NCBI GenBank assembly: GCA_014360005.1
Contig: JACIYI010000018.1
Span: 1 to 41,845, forward strand
Direction of reading: 5' to 3'
From: Candidatus Aminicenantota bacterium
Lineage (GTDB): Bacteria > Acidobacteriota > Aminicenantia > Aminicenantales > Saccharicenantaceae
DNA: 41,845 bases
A program made the position numbers and the translations under genes. Positions 27,740 through 34,799 of this stretch are shown one piece after another. A model generated the notes under the pieces. That model searched no databases. It saw only the letters and a program-made list of their open reading frames with translations, and was not told the DNA's origin. Each line of letters starts with the position of its first letter. The first letter of the stretch is position 1.

Positions 27740-28249
27740 CTACCGACCATGAACGATGTTTTTGACGATGATGTAGGGAGCGAAATTATAATTCATCCCG
27801 TTCCAGAGTAGTGACCGCTCGGCATCAAAATCCAGGGTCACCTTAACCGAAGTCTCCCCGGTAATAGTAAACTGACAGGGAATGGTGATGGTCAGCGGCG
27901 GGTTCATGGTGATGGTAAAGGTTCTTTCAGAAGTAACTATCTCCACTTTGGAAATGACCAGCTTAATGCCAGAATAGGTTCCAGGCGGAAGTTCCAGAGC
28001 CGCTAATCTTTCTTCCCGGCCTCTTAACGGAATTAGGTCAATTGTTTTGGGCTCGCTCAGGATGTTATCAGTCCAGGTCTGGCGGTCTTCATTTCGCAAA
28101 TAAATGGCATCAATGGTCACATAGACATGCTCAATTCCATAGGCTGGCGCATCGGTCAGGTAGAGCTCAAAATTGGCAGATGATTTAGTTGAACAGCCAA
28201 TTGACAGAAGAAGAAAAGCAGCAGCCAAAGCCAGAACTGTCTTTTTCAT
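27740..28249 (-). CDS. DUF4382-type lipoprotein
   Basis: A 169-residue lipoprotein: signal peptide with lipobox LSIGC, lipidated Cys19, then a single beta-rich domain. The opening ANFELYLTDAPAYGIEHVYV and the block LPPGTYSGIKLVISKVEIV are characteristic of DUF4382, a family of bacterial surface or periplasmic proteins of unknown function, often compared with carbohydrate-binding folds. The start is placed at 28249, where GGAGG lies six bases upstream on the minus strand; the frame is open for 12 further codons without a ribosome-binding site. The photolyase gene follows after 42 bases, but no functional link between them is evident. Confidence 0.85.
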   Translation of the reverse strand: MKKTVLALAAAFLLLSIGCSTKSSANFELYLTDAPAYGIEHVYVTIDAIYLRNEDRQTWTDNILSEPKTIDLIPLRGREERLAALELPPGTYSGIKLVISKVEIVTSERTFTITMNPPLTITIPCQFTITGETSVKVTLDFDAERSLLWNGMNYNFAPYIIVKNIVHGR

Positions 28250-28276
28250 TCCCGGCCTCCTTTTCGTCTTTTTTAT

Positions 28277-28318
28277 ATTATACATCGAAAAATTAATTTT
28301 ATTAACTTAAAAAGTTAA
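28277..28318 (-). promoter_or_regulatory. Possible promoter with overlapping palindrome upstream of the DUF4382 gene
   Basis: On the minus strand a perfect TATAAT (28282-28277) lies 27 bases before the DUF4382 start. TTAATA, 17 bases further up, could be the -35 box. It overlaps an inverted repeat TTAACTT-AAA-AAGTTAA at 28302-28318, which could be an operator. The -35 match is poor, so confidence is limited. Confidence 0.4.
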
Positions 28319-28580
28319 GGATATTCAGGCTCCTAAAGGCTTAATTCTCAGGAACTGAAGCCTGTTCCCGGAATTATTGACGGGGAATTTGACAGCGGCC
28401 AGAGGGCCTCCAGCCTGGAATTTTCTTCTCTGATAAACGACCACCAAATCAAGTCAATTTCTCCTGTCTTAAACGCTTCAGGGCTTAAAAAACGGGGATT
28501 ACCTGGTGGCACCAGGCCTGGCCTTTAAACTTCTGCTTCCCCGGCTTTTGATGGGGCCTGAGCTGCACTGAGCCCAGAAG
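28319..28580. other. Intergenic region between two minus-strand units, with a short perfect hairpin
   Basis: No gene is seen. A perfect repeat CCTGGTG-G-CACCAGG lies at 28502-28516, but a one-base centre makes it more likely a protein site than an RNA hairpin. No T-run follows on either strand. Confidence 0.35.
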
Positions 28581-28606
28581 CCAAGGCCCTTAGCCCTGGG
28601 CCTTGG
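28581..28606. terminator. Nine-base stem-loop across the stop codon of the START-domain gene
   Basis: CCAAGGCCC (28581-28589) pairs perfectly with GGGCCTTGG (28598-28606) around an eight-base loop that contains the stop codon. Neither strand has a T-run beyond it, so it is not a classical intrinsic terminator. It may stabilise the mRNA 3' end. Confidence 0.35.
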
Positions 28607-29360
28607 TGGCTACATATTTTTTAACCTTTTCCAGGGAAGACCGCAGGTTGGCTTTATAAAGCCAGTCTCTAATAAAAGCAGGGACGGGGAAAGCCGGCCG
28701 GACCAGGCTTCCGTAGCGGGCCACCGTTCGCTGTTCATCCAGCCGGTGCAGCTTCCAGAAACCGTAGAGTTGCTTCAGGTCCCGGGGCTCAGCGGGGTCC
28801 AGCTCCCACCAGAAATATAATTTATCAGGCCGGAAGTGATGGATGACGGTATACCTGACCTTTTGTCCCATAATCCTGACCACAAAAAACGTCCGGTTGT
28901 AATTTGCCCCCTGTTCTATAATTTTTAGGTCTTCTATTTCTTCAAGATATTCAGCCTGGTCCTCAGTGTCTGAAAGAATAGCCCAGGCCTTCTCCGCCGG
29001 AACTTCAAAAATCAAAGCAGCAGAAATAATAGTCTGGCCCTCGGGGGCTCCTTGGTGAGAAGAGACCAGGACCACTTTACCCGAAAAAAGTTTCTTCTTC
29101 TGTTGAGCCGTCAGGTCTTTAAGGCCGTCAGGACCAAAATCGGGGACGGCAGAAGCGGCCGGCTGGGACTGGACCTGGACTGTCCGGGAAACAGGTCTGT
29201 CAAGGCTTCCCGGTTGATATCCGCTGCGGCCATTAGCGAGGGCTGGCCAAAGGCAAGCCAGGCTTATCAGAATAAAAGAACAGAGAACAATTAGATTATA
29301 CCGGTCGATGGTCAACCTAATGAGCCGGGGCCTTCCCTGTGAACGGTTCGGAACTTCCAT
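28590..29360 (-). CDS. Membrane-anchored START/SRPBCC-domain protein
   Basis: A 256-residue protein. A hydrophobic segment (about residues 23-43, LIVLCSFILISLACLWPALA) acts as signal or anchor, followed by a proline-rich linker. Residues about 95-250 form a START/polyketide-cyclase-like domain: SAALIFEVPAEKAWAILSDT begins the first strand and helix, then EYLEEIEDLKIIE, YTVIHHFRPDKLYFWWEL, and the long C-terminal helix ending LEKVKKYVATK. Such domains bind lipids or other hydrophobic ligands; being on the outer side of the inner membrane, a lipid or steroid-like ligand is possible, but none can be named. GGGAG on the minus strand precedes the ATG. It starts 26 bases after the end of the secreted unknown at 29387-30400, so they form one unit. 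Confidence 0.75.
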   Translation of the reverse strand: MEVPNRSQGRPRLIRLTIDRYNLIVLCSFILISLACLWPALANGRSGYQPGSLDRPVSRTVQVQSQPAASAVPDFGPDGLKDLTAQQKKKLFSGKVVLVSSHQGAPEGQTIISAALIFEVPAEKAWAILSDTEDQAEYLEEIEDLKIIEQGANYNRTFFVVRIMGQKVRYTVIHHFRPDKLYFWWELDPAEPRDLKQLYGFWKLHRLDEQRTVARYGSLVRPAFPVPAFIRDWLYKANLRSSLEKVKKYVATKAQG

Positions 29361-29386
29361 CTTCCGCTCCCGGATTAAAACTGAAT

Positions 29387-30400
29387 TCAGGATTTCTTTT
29401 CAAATTCTTCCCGTGAAATTTTCTGAATCGTCAGGTGGCGCACCGTATAACTCTGGATTTTCTGACCGCCCATTCCCGGCGGCAGACTGGTTTCGGTGAC
29501 CACGAATTCATCCATGGTAACTCTCTCCACCCACCTGGTATTGAGGTTAATATAAATATCACCGAGGTATTCTGAACCGCCCTCGGTAATTATATCACCG
29601 CCAGGGCCGCCCGACATGATCACCTTCAAAGTGCTTTCACCTGAATCGTAGCCAATGATGGCACAGGCCACCCCGTTCATCAGGCCGAGACCCTTGAAGG
29701 TCAACCTGACTTCACCGTTGCGGAAGACCGAGCCTTCCTTAAGAGCCTGGCCAAGATTAACTGGAGGCTCGGTAAAGGAAGCAGCATGGCGGAGGCTCTG
29801 TCCGGGGTATTGCAAGTCCTGAATTCCTGCCTCTCCTTCCACCGGCCTGGCAAAAATATCGCAGAAACTGTGAAAATCGATAAAGCTGTTATAAATCTGA
29901 TAAGCGGTGATGCCGGGAATTTTCCGGCCATCGCTAAAGGTCAGGTCTCCAAACCGGTCGTGGGGAATGCCGAAAACCTGCCTCTGCTCATCCTTTCCCC
30001 CCGCCATCTCCTTAAAAACATAAGACCAGCCGGGCAGTTCTCTGACCCGGGCTGGCGGCCGGGCGCCAGACTGGATGGTGAATTCGCCCACGGTACACAG
30101 ATCTCCTTCCTTCTCTGAGAGCCGGGCCGGAACCCTTTTCAGTTTCAGCATGAAAGTCTCAACTGATTTTCTTTTTCCGTCAAACCCGAGCTGAATCAGC
30201 TTCATTTCCTGCCGGTAATACTGTACTTCTGGCGCGCGCTCGCCAGCCAGGTTAAAAGGTCCTTTAAGACCGGATAATTTCCTGGGCAGCTTGACGGCAG
30301 ACTGGCCCTGCCCGGTAAAAGCCGGGCTCCAGGCAGCCAGAAGTACAAGAATGAAGCCCGCATAAAAAAGAATTTTCGGGCCGGTAGATTTCCTTCGCAT
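29387..30400 (-). CDS. Secreted protein of unknown function, operon partner of the START-domain gene
   Basis: A 337-residue protein that I do not recognise. The signal peptide (PKILFYAGFILVLLAAW) indicates export. The rest is predicted to be mainly beta: EVQYYRQEMKLIQLGFDG, ETFMLKLKRVPARL, and near the end RWVERVTMDEFVVTETS followed by YTVRHLTIQKIS. The general pattern of long antiparallel strands resembles lipid-binding outer-membrane lipoprotein carriers (LolA/LolB-like), but this is only an impression. The start at 30400 has AGGAG seven bases upstream on the minus strand. The frame is open for 47 more codons upstream (to 30541) without a ribosome-binding site, so that part is treated as leader. 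A lipid-related role together with the START protein is an inference. Confidence 0.65.
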   Translation of the reverse strand: MRRKSTGPKILFYAGFILVLLAAWSPAFTGQGQSAVKLPRKLSGLKGPFNLAGERAPEVQYYRQEMKLIQLGFDGKRKSVETFMLKLKRVPARLSEKEGDLCTVGEFTIQSGARPPARVRELPGWSYVFKEMAGGKDEQRQVFGIPHDRFGDLTFSDGRKIPGITAYQIYNSFIDFHSFCDIFARPVEGEAGIQDLQYPGQSLRHAASFTEPPVNLGQALKEGSVFRNGEVRLTFKGLGLMNGVACAIIGYDSGESTLKVIMSGGPGGDIITEGGSEYLGDIYINLNTRWVERVTMDEFVVTETSLPPGMGGQKIQSYTVRHLTIQKISREEFEKKS

Positions 30401-30716
30401 GGCTAAACTCCTAAAAAAATTGGCAGGTGGAACCTGATTCACTCTCTTCTTAAGGTTACAGGTAAGGTCAGTTTCCGTCAAGCTGGTGAACCCGTCGGGG
30501 ACAACGACGGGCTTCCCATTTTCAGAAGCGGTGAAGACCACATTCTTGCTACTAGGTTCAGGCTTTCACCCGTCTACAATAAATTATAAAAAATTTTTTC
30601 AAAGAAAAGGCTTTATTTTTCTCAAATCGCGCCGTTAAATCCCTTGATTTTATAGCTTTAAGGCCGATGGCTGGCCCACCCTGTACCGCTTCCAGATACT
30701 GCCCTTAACCTGGATA
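30401..30716. other. Intergenic leader/promoter region between the secreted unknown and tRNA-Leu
   Basis: No gene is seen. On the minus strand TATAAT (30588-30583) could be the -10 box of the 30400 gene; the leader would then be about 175 bases, and no clear -35 box is visible. The other half is AT-rich with no repeat I could find. Confidence 0.3.
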
Positions 30717-30774
30717 CCAAGTCTTAGCCTGAAAGAGAGCGGTTATTGACCAGGGAGCCTGATTGTGTTTAAAT
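30717..30774 (+). promoter_or_regulatory. Promoter of tRNA-Leu with upstream TGAAAGA element
   Basis: TTGACC at 30746-30751, then 17 bases, then TTAAAT at 30769-30774, end 11 bases before the mature tRNA. The segment 30717-30736 (CCAAGTCTTAGCCTGAAAGA) matches 18832-18851 in 18 of 20 positions, and TTGAC follows at the same distance in both. Confidence 0.65.
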
Positions 30775-30785
30775 TATCTGGTGCC

Positions 30786-30871
30786 GCCGGGGTGGCGGAA
30801 TTGGTAGACGCAAGGGACTTAAAATCCCTCGGGGTGTAAACTCCGTGCCGGTTCGAGTCCGGCCCTCGGCA
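30786..30871 (+). tRNA. tRNA-Leu (anticodon UAA)
   Basis: All arms are visible. The acceptor stem GCCGGGG pairs with CCTCGGC (one G-T pair). The D arm is GCG-GAATTGGTAGA-CGC. The anticodon stem AGGGA/TCCCT carries loop CTTAAAA with anticodon TAA. A long variable arm follows, as expected for class II tRNA-Leu, then the T arm GCCGG-TTCGAGT-CCGGC. CCA is not encoded: the base after the stem is A, then CTC. It reads UUA codons. Confidence 0.97.
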
Positions 30872-30955
30872 CTCTTTTCTCTCTGCCTCTAAGATAAATT
30901 TAAAATTTCTGAATTTGGCCGGTTTTTCTAATCGGCTCATTTCAGTCCATTTCCT

Positions 30956-30992
30956 TAAACCAAATTAGCCTTTCGAACTTGAATTTGGTTTA
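30956..30992. repeat. Inverted repeat TAAACCAAATT / AATTTGGTTTA before the ABC transporter operon
   Basis: Two perfect 11-base arms (30956-30966 and 30982-30992) enclose a 15-base loop containing the palindrome TTCGAA. It ends 42 bases before the -35 box of the ABC operon. No T-run follows, so it is more likely a regulator-binding site or mRNA structure than a terminator. Confidence 0.45.
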
Positions 30993-31034
30993 GCAATATT
31001 CACCATGCCTTTTAATTTAAACCAGCTAACTTTA

Positions 31035-31062
31035 TTGACTTGCCGATTTTTTGGTCTATACT
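31035..31062 (+). promoter_or_regulatory. Promoter of the ABC-2 exporter operon, giving a near-leaderless transcript
   Basis: TTGACT at 31035-31040 and TATACT at 31057-31062 are 16 bases apart. The ATG lies 14 bases after the -10 box, so transcription would begin roughly 8 bases before it, with no Shine-Dalgarno site. Confidence 0.65.
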
Positions 31063-31076
31063 GAAAACCTAATAAA

Positions 31077-32048
31077 ATGGAAGTAATTAAGGTCAAAAAT
31101 TTAGTAAAAAAATATAACGGATTAACCGCCGTTGATCATATCAGCTTCTCCGTGGAAAAAGGAGAAATTTTCGGTTTTCTTGGACCCAACGGTGCCGGAA
31201 AGACAACCACCATCAACATCCTGGCCACTCTTTTGGCTCCGACTGAAGGTGAGGTTTGTGTTAACAATTTCAACATCTTAACCCAGAAAGACCAGGTTAG
31301 AAAATCAATCGGGCTGGTATTTCAGGACCCTTCGCTGGATGACCGGTTAACAGCCGAAGAAAACCTTTATTTCCATGCCCGTCTCTATCAGGTTCCAGCC
31401 AATGAATACAAAAAAAGAATGGCAGAAGTCCTTGCTCTGGTTGACCTTCTGGACAGGAGAAAAGATATAGTCAAGACCTTCTCTGGTGGGATGAAACGAC
31501 GGCTGGAAATTGCCCGGGGACTGATTCATCATCCAGCCATTCTTTTCCTGGATGAGCCAACTCTGGGGCTTGACCCCCAGACCAGGGCTCACCTCTGGGA
31601 TTACATTCTCAGGTTAAAACAGGAAAAGCAGATGACCATCTTCATGACCACCCATTACATGAACGAAGCCGAATATTGCGATCGCCTGGTTATCATCGAT
31701 TACGGGAAAATTGTGGCTTTTGACACCCCGGCTAATCTAAAAAAGGCAGTTGGCGGTGATATTATCATTCTGGAAAGTCCACAACCGTACCAGCTCAAAC
31801 AGGAAATAAAACAAAAATACGGACTGGAAGCCAAAGAAGAGAATGGAACCATAATTATTGAAATAAGTAATGGGAAAACTTTTCTTCCCCGGCTTTTTGA
31901 GGAATTGACCACAAAGGTTACCTCCGTTTCTCTACGAGAACCAACTCTGGATGATGTCTTCCTTCATTTAACGGGGCGAAAAATAAGAGATGAGGAAGCC
32001 TCTCCCCTAGAACGGATGCGCCAGCACCGCTTTCATCACCGGCGGTAA
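31077..32048 (+). CDS. ABC-2 type exporter, ATP-binding protein
   Basis: The ATPase of an efflux-type ABC transporter, similar to DrrA/NodI/CcmA-type subunits. Walker A is GPNGAGKTTT at residues 36-45, signature FSGGMKRRLEIARGL begins at 135, and Walker B ILFLDEP is at 155-161, followed by TTHYMNEAEYCDRL with the switch histidine. The last 100 residues form the accessory domain ending EPTLDDVFLHLTGR, typical of the drug-export branch. The 323-residue length is typical. The permease gene follows 34 bases later. Promoter and ATG are so close that translation is probably leaderless. The substrate (antibiotic, lipid or polysaccharide) cannot be inferred. Confidence 0.95.
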   Translation: MEVIKVKNLVKKYNGLTAVDHISFSVEKGEIFGFLGPNGAGKTTTINILATLLAPTEGEVCVNNFNILTQKDQVRKSIGLVFQDPSLDDRLTAEENLYFHARLYQVPANEYKKRMAEVLALVDLLDRRKDIVKTFSGGMKRRLEIARGLIHHPAILFLDEPTLGLDPQTRAHLWDYILRLKQEKQMTIFMTTHYMNEAEYCDRLVIIDYGKIVAFDTPANLKKAVGGDIIILESPQPYQLKQEIKQKYGLEAKEENGTIIIEISNGKTFLPRLFEELTTKVTSVSLREPTLDDVFLHLTGRKIRDEEASPLERMRQHRFHHRR

Positions 32049-32082
32049 AGGATAAAGTGCGGGAAAAGTGGAGGTTTTAACC

Positions 32083-32874
32083 ATGGAGTTTCCAAGAATT
32101 ATGCAGGCAGCTGGAGCCATCTGGCAACGGGAGTTCATCCGCTACTGGCGTGACAAAACCAGGATTGCTTCCACCATCATTCAGCCGCTGATGTTTTTAG
32201 TTATATTTGGCACAGGCCTGAGAAGCTCACTGGCCGGCCGCAATTTTGGCATGGATTTTGTCCAGTTTATGTATCCCGGAATTATTGCCATGAGTATAAT
32301 GAGCGTGTCTTTTTTCTCTACCATTTCCACCGTCTGGGACCGGGAATTCGGTTTTCTTAAAGAAATTCTGGTGGCTCCGATTTCCCGGGTTTCCATCACT
32401 CTGGGAAAAATTTTAGGCGCCGCCACCATTGCCACCATACAGGGATTCTTACTCCTGGTGCTGGCTCCCCTTCTTAAAGTCAAACTCCATCCATGGCTTT
32501 TCCCCTATCTTTTGTTGTTTATGATTTTGGTTTCTTTTTCCATTGCCAGCCTGGGGTTGCTTATCGCTTCTCTGATGAAAACCACCGAAAGCTTTGGCCT
32601 GTTAATGCAGCTTCTCATCTTCCCTATGTTTTTTATTTCTGGAGCCTTTTTCCCCCTGACCAGTGTGCCCTGGTGGATGAGATGGCTGGCTGCCATTAAT
32701 CCCCTGAGCTATGGAGTTGATGGCCTGAGACAGATGATGCTCAGCCGTCAGGTTCCCTCAGAACTTCTGAATCGCTTATCCTTGCACCTTATTCCTTTTG
32801 ACGCCTTGTTTCTGACTTCCTTCTCCGCCGTTATGATTATCCTGGCAGCAATTGCTTTTAATAAAAGAAACTAA
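32083..32874 (+). CDS. ABC-2 type exporter, permease protein
   Basis: The membrane subunit partner of the ATPase before it. The 263 residues contain about six hydrophobic segments, for example near residues 25-45, 60-80 and 110-135, and one from 235 to the end. The family loop with the conserved pattern WDREFGFLKEILVAPISR is visible (about 85-105), and so is the ABC-2 motif NPLSYGVDGLRQMM (about 207-220). ATG 32083 is preferred over GTG 32068 because GGAGG at 32070-32074 lies eight bases before it and inside the longer reading. Genes of this pair usually export drugs, lipids or glycan precursors. Confidence 0.93.
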   Translation: MEFPRIMQAAGAIWQREFIRYWRDKTRIASTIIQPLMFLVIFGTGLRSSLAGRNFGMDFVQFMYPGIIAMSIMSVSFFSTISTVWDREFGFLKEILVAPISRVSITLGKILGAATIATIQGFLLLVLAPLLKVKLHPWLFPYLLLFMILVSFSIASLGLLIASLMKTTESFGLLMQLLIFPMFFISGAFFPLTSVPWWMRWLAAINPLSYGVDGLRQMMLSRQVPSELLNRLSLHLIPFDALFLTSFSAVMIILAAIAFNKRN

Positions 32875-32914
32875 TTCGGGGAAAAAAGGAGTATAATGAA
32901 GCTGGTAAGGGACA

Positions 32915-33088
32915 ATGGAAGAAAAAGATATTGAAAAAATGACCGATGAAGAACTAAAGGAGTACATTAAGAAATTTTATGAAAAGCTTGAAAATCAAAA
33001 TTCCTGCGCCACCTGTCCAGTCGCTTCTTGCCCTCGGCGCCTGACCAGGGTTAACGAAGAAGATGAACTTCTGGAAAATGAAGAATAG
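32915..33088 (+). CDS. Small protein with CxxCxxxxC motif
   Basis: A 57-residue ORF on the plus strand, starting 40 bases after the permease stop. The first 30 residues form a very charged probable helix (MTDEELKEYIKKFYEKLEN), followed by SCATCPVASCPRR with Cys31, Cys34 and Cys39, then an acidic tail. The cysteines could bind a metal or cluster, or be redox-active. Coding use looks natural and the frame has no earlier start. The ribosome-binding site is weak (AAGGG three bases before the ATG). A stronger AAGGAG site lies just upstream and would serve a 12-codon ORF (ATG 32896) that overlaps this start in another frame, so translation may be coupled. The function is unknown. Confidence 0.6.
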   Translation: MEEKDIEKMTDEELKEYIKKFYEKLENQNSCATCPVASCPRRLTRVNEEDELLENEE

Positions 33089-33196
33089 CCTCCTCTGAAG
33101 AGGACTGATTTAGCCATCCCGGGAATTTATGGCCTGAATATTTAATTTTCCTGAAATACCTTTTGTTTTTGTTTTTATTATCAATTGCCCTGCTCA

Positions 33197-33832
33197 CTAA
33201 GCTGTTTTTCGGGCGCTGATGACCACAAAACCTCCTTCACCGCTGCCTGCTTTCGGCTGCTGAACTTCTTTAACTTCAGACAATTTTCCAAAAACAGTCT
33301 GCCAGATTTGTTCAACCTCAAAGCCAGTCTCCTCCAGAAGCTCAACCACTTCCTGGCAGCTAAAAAAACGTGCTTCCCGATAAAAGAAACTGCGGTCTTT
33401 TTTCTCCAGATAAATCTTTCCCAGCGGACTTTTTGCGTCCACCAGGCCGACAATCACCAGAGCACCAGGTTTTAATATCCTGTTTATTTCCTTCAAACTA
33501 CGTTCCGGGTCATCAACAAAACAAATGGTCGTTACCAGCAAGGCCACATCAAAGCTTTGATTTTCATAGGGAAGATTCTCAGCCACACAATCAATAGCTT
33601 TGATTCCCCGCTCTTGAGCTTTTTGCCTCATCCTGAGGGAAGGGTCGCAACCCTCCTCAATCTTAAGGGCCGAAGCAAAAAGACCACTGCCCACTCCAAT
33701 TTCTACCTTCCGACCTGTAGGGGGCAAAAGTTTCTTTATAGCTTCAATTTCAGATAAAAAAACAAAGTGATGTTCTTCAAACCACTTTTCGTATTCCTGC
33801 CAGTAATGTTCAAAGGCAGCTGTTTTAGCCAT
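33197..33832 (-). CDS. Class I SAM-dependent methyltransferase
   Basis: A 211-residue protein with the Methyltransf_11-type fold. Motif I KVEIGVGSGLFA (about residues 42-53) binds SAM, followed by EEGCDPSLRM (acidic strand-2 position), the NLPYENQSFDVALLVTTICF segment (motifs II-III), and LKEINRILKPGALVIVG. The methyl acceptor is unknown; small molecules such as quinone precursors or metal/arsenic species are common for this group. It starts 11 bases after the OsmC stop on the same strand, so the two are co-transcribed. No Shine-Dalgarno site is visible, which suits translational coupling to the gene before it. Confidence 0.85.
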   Translation of the reverse strand: MAKTAAFEHYWQEYEKWFEEHHFVFLSEIEAIKKLLPPTGRKVEIGVGSGLFASALKIEEGCDPSLRMRQKAQERGIKAIDCVAENLPYENQSFDVALLVTTICFVDDPERSLKEINRILKPGALVIVGLVDAKSPLGKIYLEKKDRSFFYREARFFSCQEVVELLEETGFEVEQIWQTVFGKLSEVKEVQQPKAGSGEGGFVVISARKTA

Positions 33833-33843
33833 ATAAAAATTTA

Positions 33844-34269
33844 TTAAGATTGGATTACTTTAATTTCGTAGGTTAATTCCAGGGCTTTTTTGTAGGTGGC
33901 GCTCACCCCGCAATATCTTTCCTGAGAAAGCTCCACAGCTTTAGTTAACTTATCCAGCGGCAAATCTTTCCCGGTAAATTCATATATGATGTGCATTTTG
34001 TAGAACTGCCTGGGATGCTCTGGGGTCAGGTCGCCCTGAACTGTAAGGTGTAATCTTTCCACCCGGACTCTCATCTTTTGCAGTATGGAAATGACATCCA
34101 TACCCGTGCAGCCAGCCAGAGAGACCAACATCAAGGGCTTGGGACGCGGACCGCGGTCCTTCCCGCCAACTTCCGGTTCAGCATCCATGATAATTTTATG
34201 TCCGTTAACCTCGGCTTCAAAAGCCATCCCGTCCAGCCAGTCGGCTGTAATGCTAACTCTGTCCGCCAT
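33844..34269 (-). CDS. OsmC/YhfA-type protein
   Basis: A 141-residue member of the OsmC/Ohr superfamily, which reduces organic hydroperoxides or handles electrophiles through two cysteines. Cys54 (SLAGCTGMDVISIL) and Cys120 (QERYCGVSATYKKAL) are the family's redox pair. The pattern EPEVGGKDRGPRPKPLMLVS is also typical, with the pro-rich turn before the helix that carries Cys54. It is closer to the YhfA-like branch than to Ohr proper. Start at 34269: GGAGGAAAAA is directly upstream on the minus strand. The longer reading (to 34326) has no support. The co-transcribed methyltransferase suggests a detoxification unit, though the substrate is unknown. Confidence 0.9.
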   Translation of the reverse strand: MADRVSITADWLDGMAFEAEVNGHKIIMDAEPEVGGKDRGPRPKPLMLVSLAGCTGMDVISILQKMRVRVERLHLTVQGDLTPEHPRQFYKMHIIYEFTGKDLPLDKLTKAVELSQERYCGVSATYKKALELTYEIKVIQS

Positions 34270-34695
34270 TTTTTCCTCCAAAGAATTGGATCCAAGTCTA
34301 TTATACCTTTTTTTAACAATGGCCAAGTCAACTAATTAAAGATGATATTACTGCTTTTTCCGTTAAGAACATCCAGTTTAGCCAAATTTTTATCACAGAT
34401 TTCTTGATTATTCTTCAAAAAAACCCTCCCTTCAAAATCTTGGTTATTAAGAAATAATGTGCCACTCAGACAATTCGATTCCTTTTAACATTACGCAGGC
34501 TTCAGGCAAAAAGCCCGAAGCAAAAAAAATAGCCAGAGTCGAGAACACAAAACATGGTCTTCCCACCATAAATGGCTTCATAAAGGGCACCCGCATCATA
34601 AATTAGAAGTAAAATGAGAGGTAACATGATAGTTATCTACCAGACTGGTTTTTTAGCCTATAAGTTTTTTAATCATTTCCTAATCTTGCTTTACC
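34270..34695. other. AT-rich intergenic region between divergent OsmC and C69 genes
   Basis: No gene is seen. A hairpin GCTTCAGGC-AAAAA-GCCCGAAGC (34499-34521, one mismatch) is followed by eight A on the plus strand. Read on the minus strand the T-run comes before the stem, so this is not a terminator in either direction. Confidence 0.3.
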
Positions 34696-34725
34696 TTGAA
34701 CATGCCCCACCCAAAATAGTATATT
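34696..34725 (+). promoter_or_regulatory. Promoter of the C69 dipeptidase gene
   Basis: TTGAAC at 34696-34701 and TATATT at 34720-34725 are 18 bases apart and 74 bases before the GTG start. A small hairpin (CTGAC/GTCAG, near 34736-34752) lies in the leader; its role is unknown. Confidence 0.55.
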
Positions 34726-34799
34726 AGATAAAGCTCTGACAAGGTTATGTCAGGAGTTAGGCAGTGGTAATAAACATCCACAAAATCAAGGAGGCCTGA

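Noticed and set aside
30401..30541. 47-codon N-terminal extension of the secreted unknown on the minus strand
   Set aside because: No ribosome-binding site, and it would bury a clear signal peptide; AGGAG precedes the ATG at 30400.
12800..31000. Higher G+C from about 13.7 to 30.5 kb as a sign of horizontal transfer
   Set aside because: The rise is visible by eye but includes carAB and the photolyase, which are ordinary genes; without calculated values it does not support transfer.
34499..34529. Hairpin followed by eight A
   Set aside because: The A-run follows the stem on the plus strand; a terminator needs T there, and on the minus strand the T-run comes before the stem.
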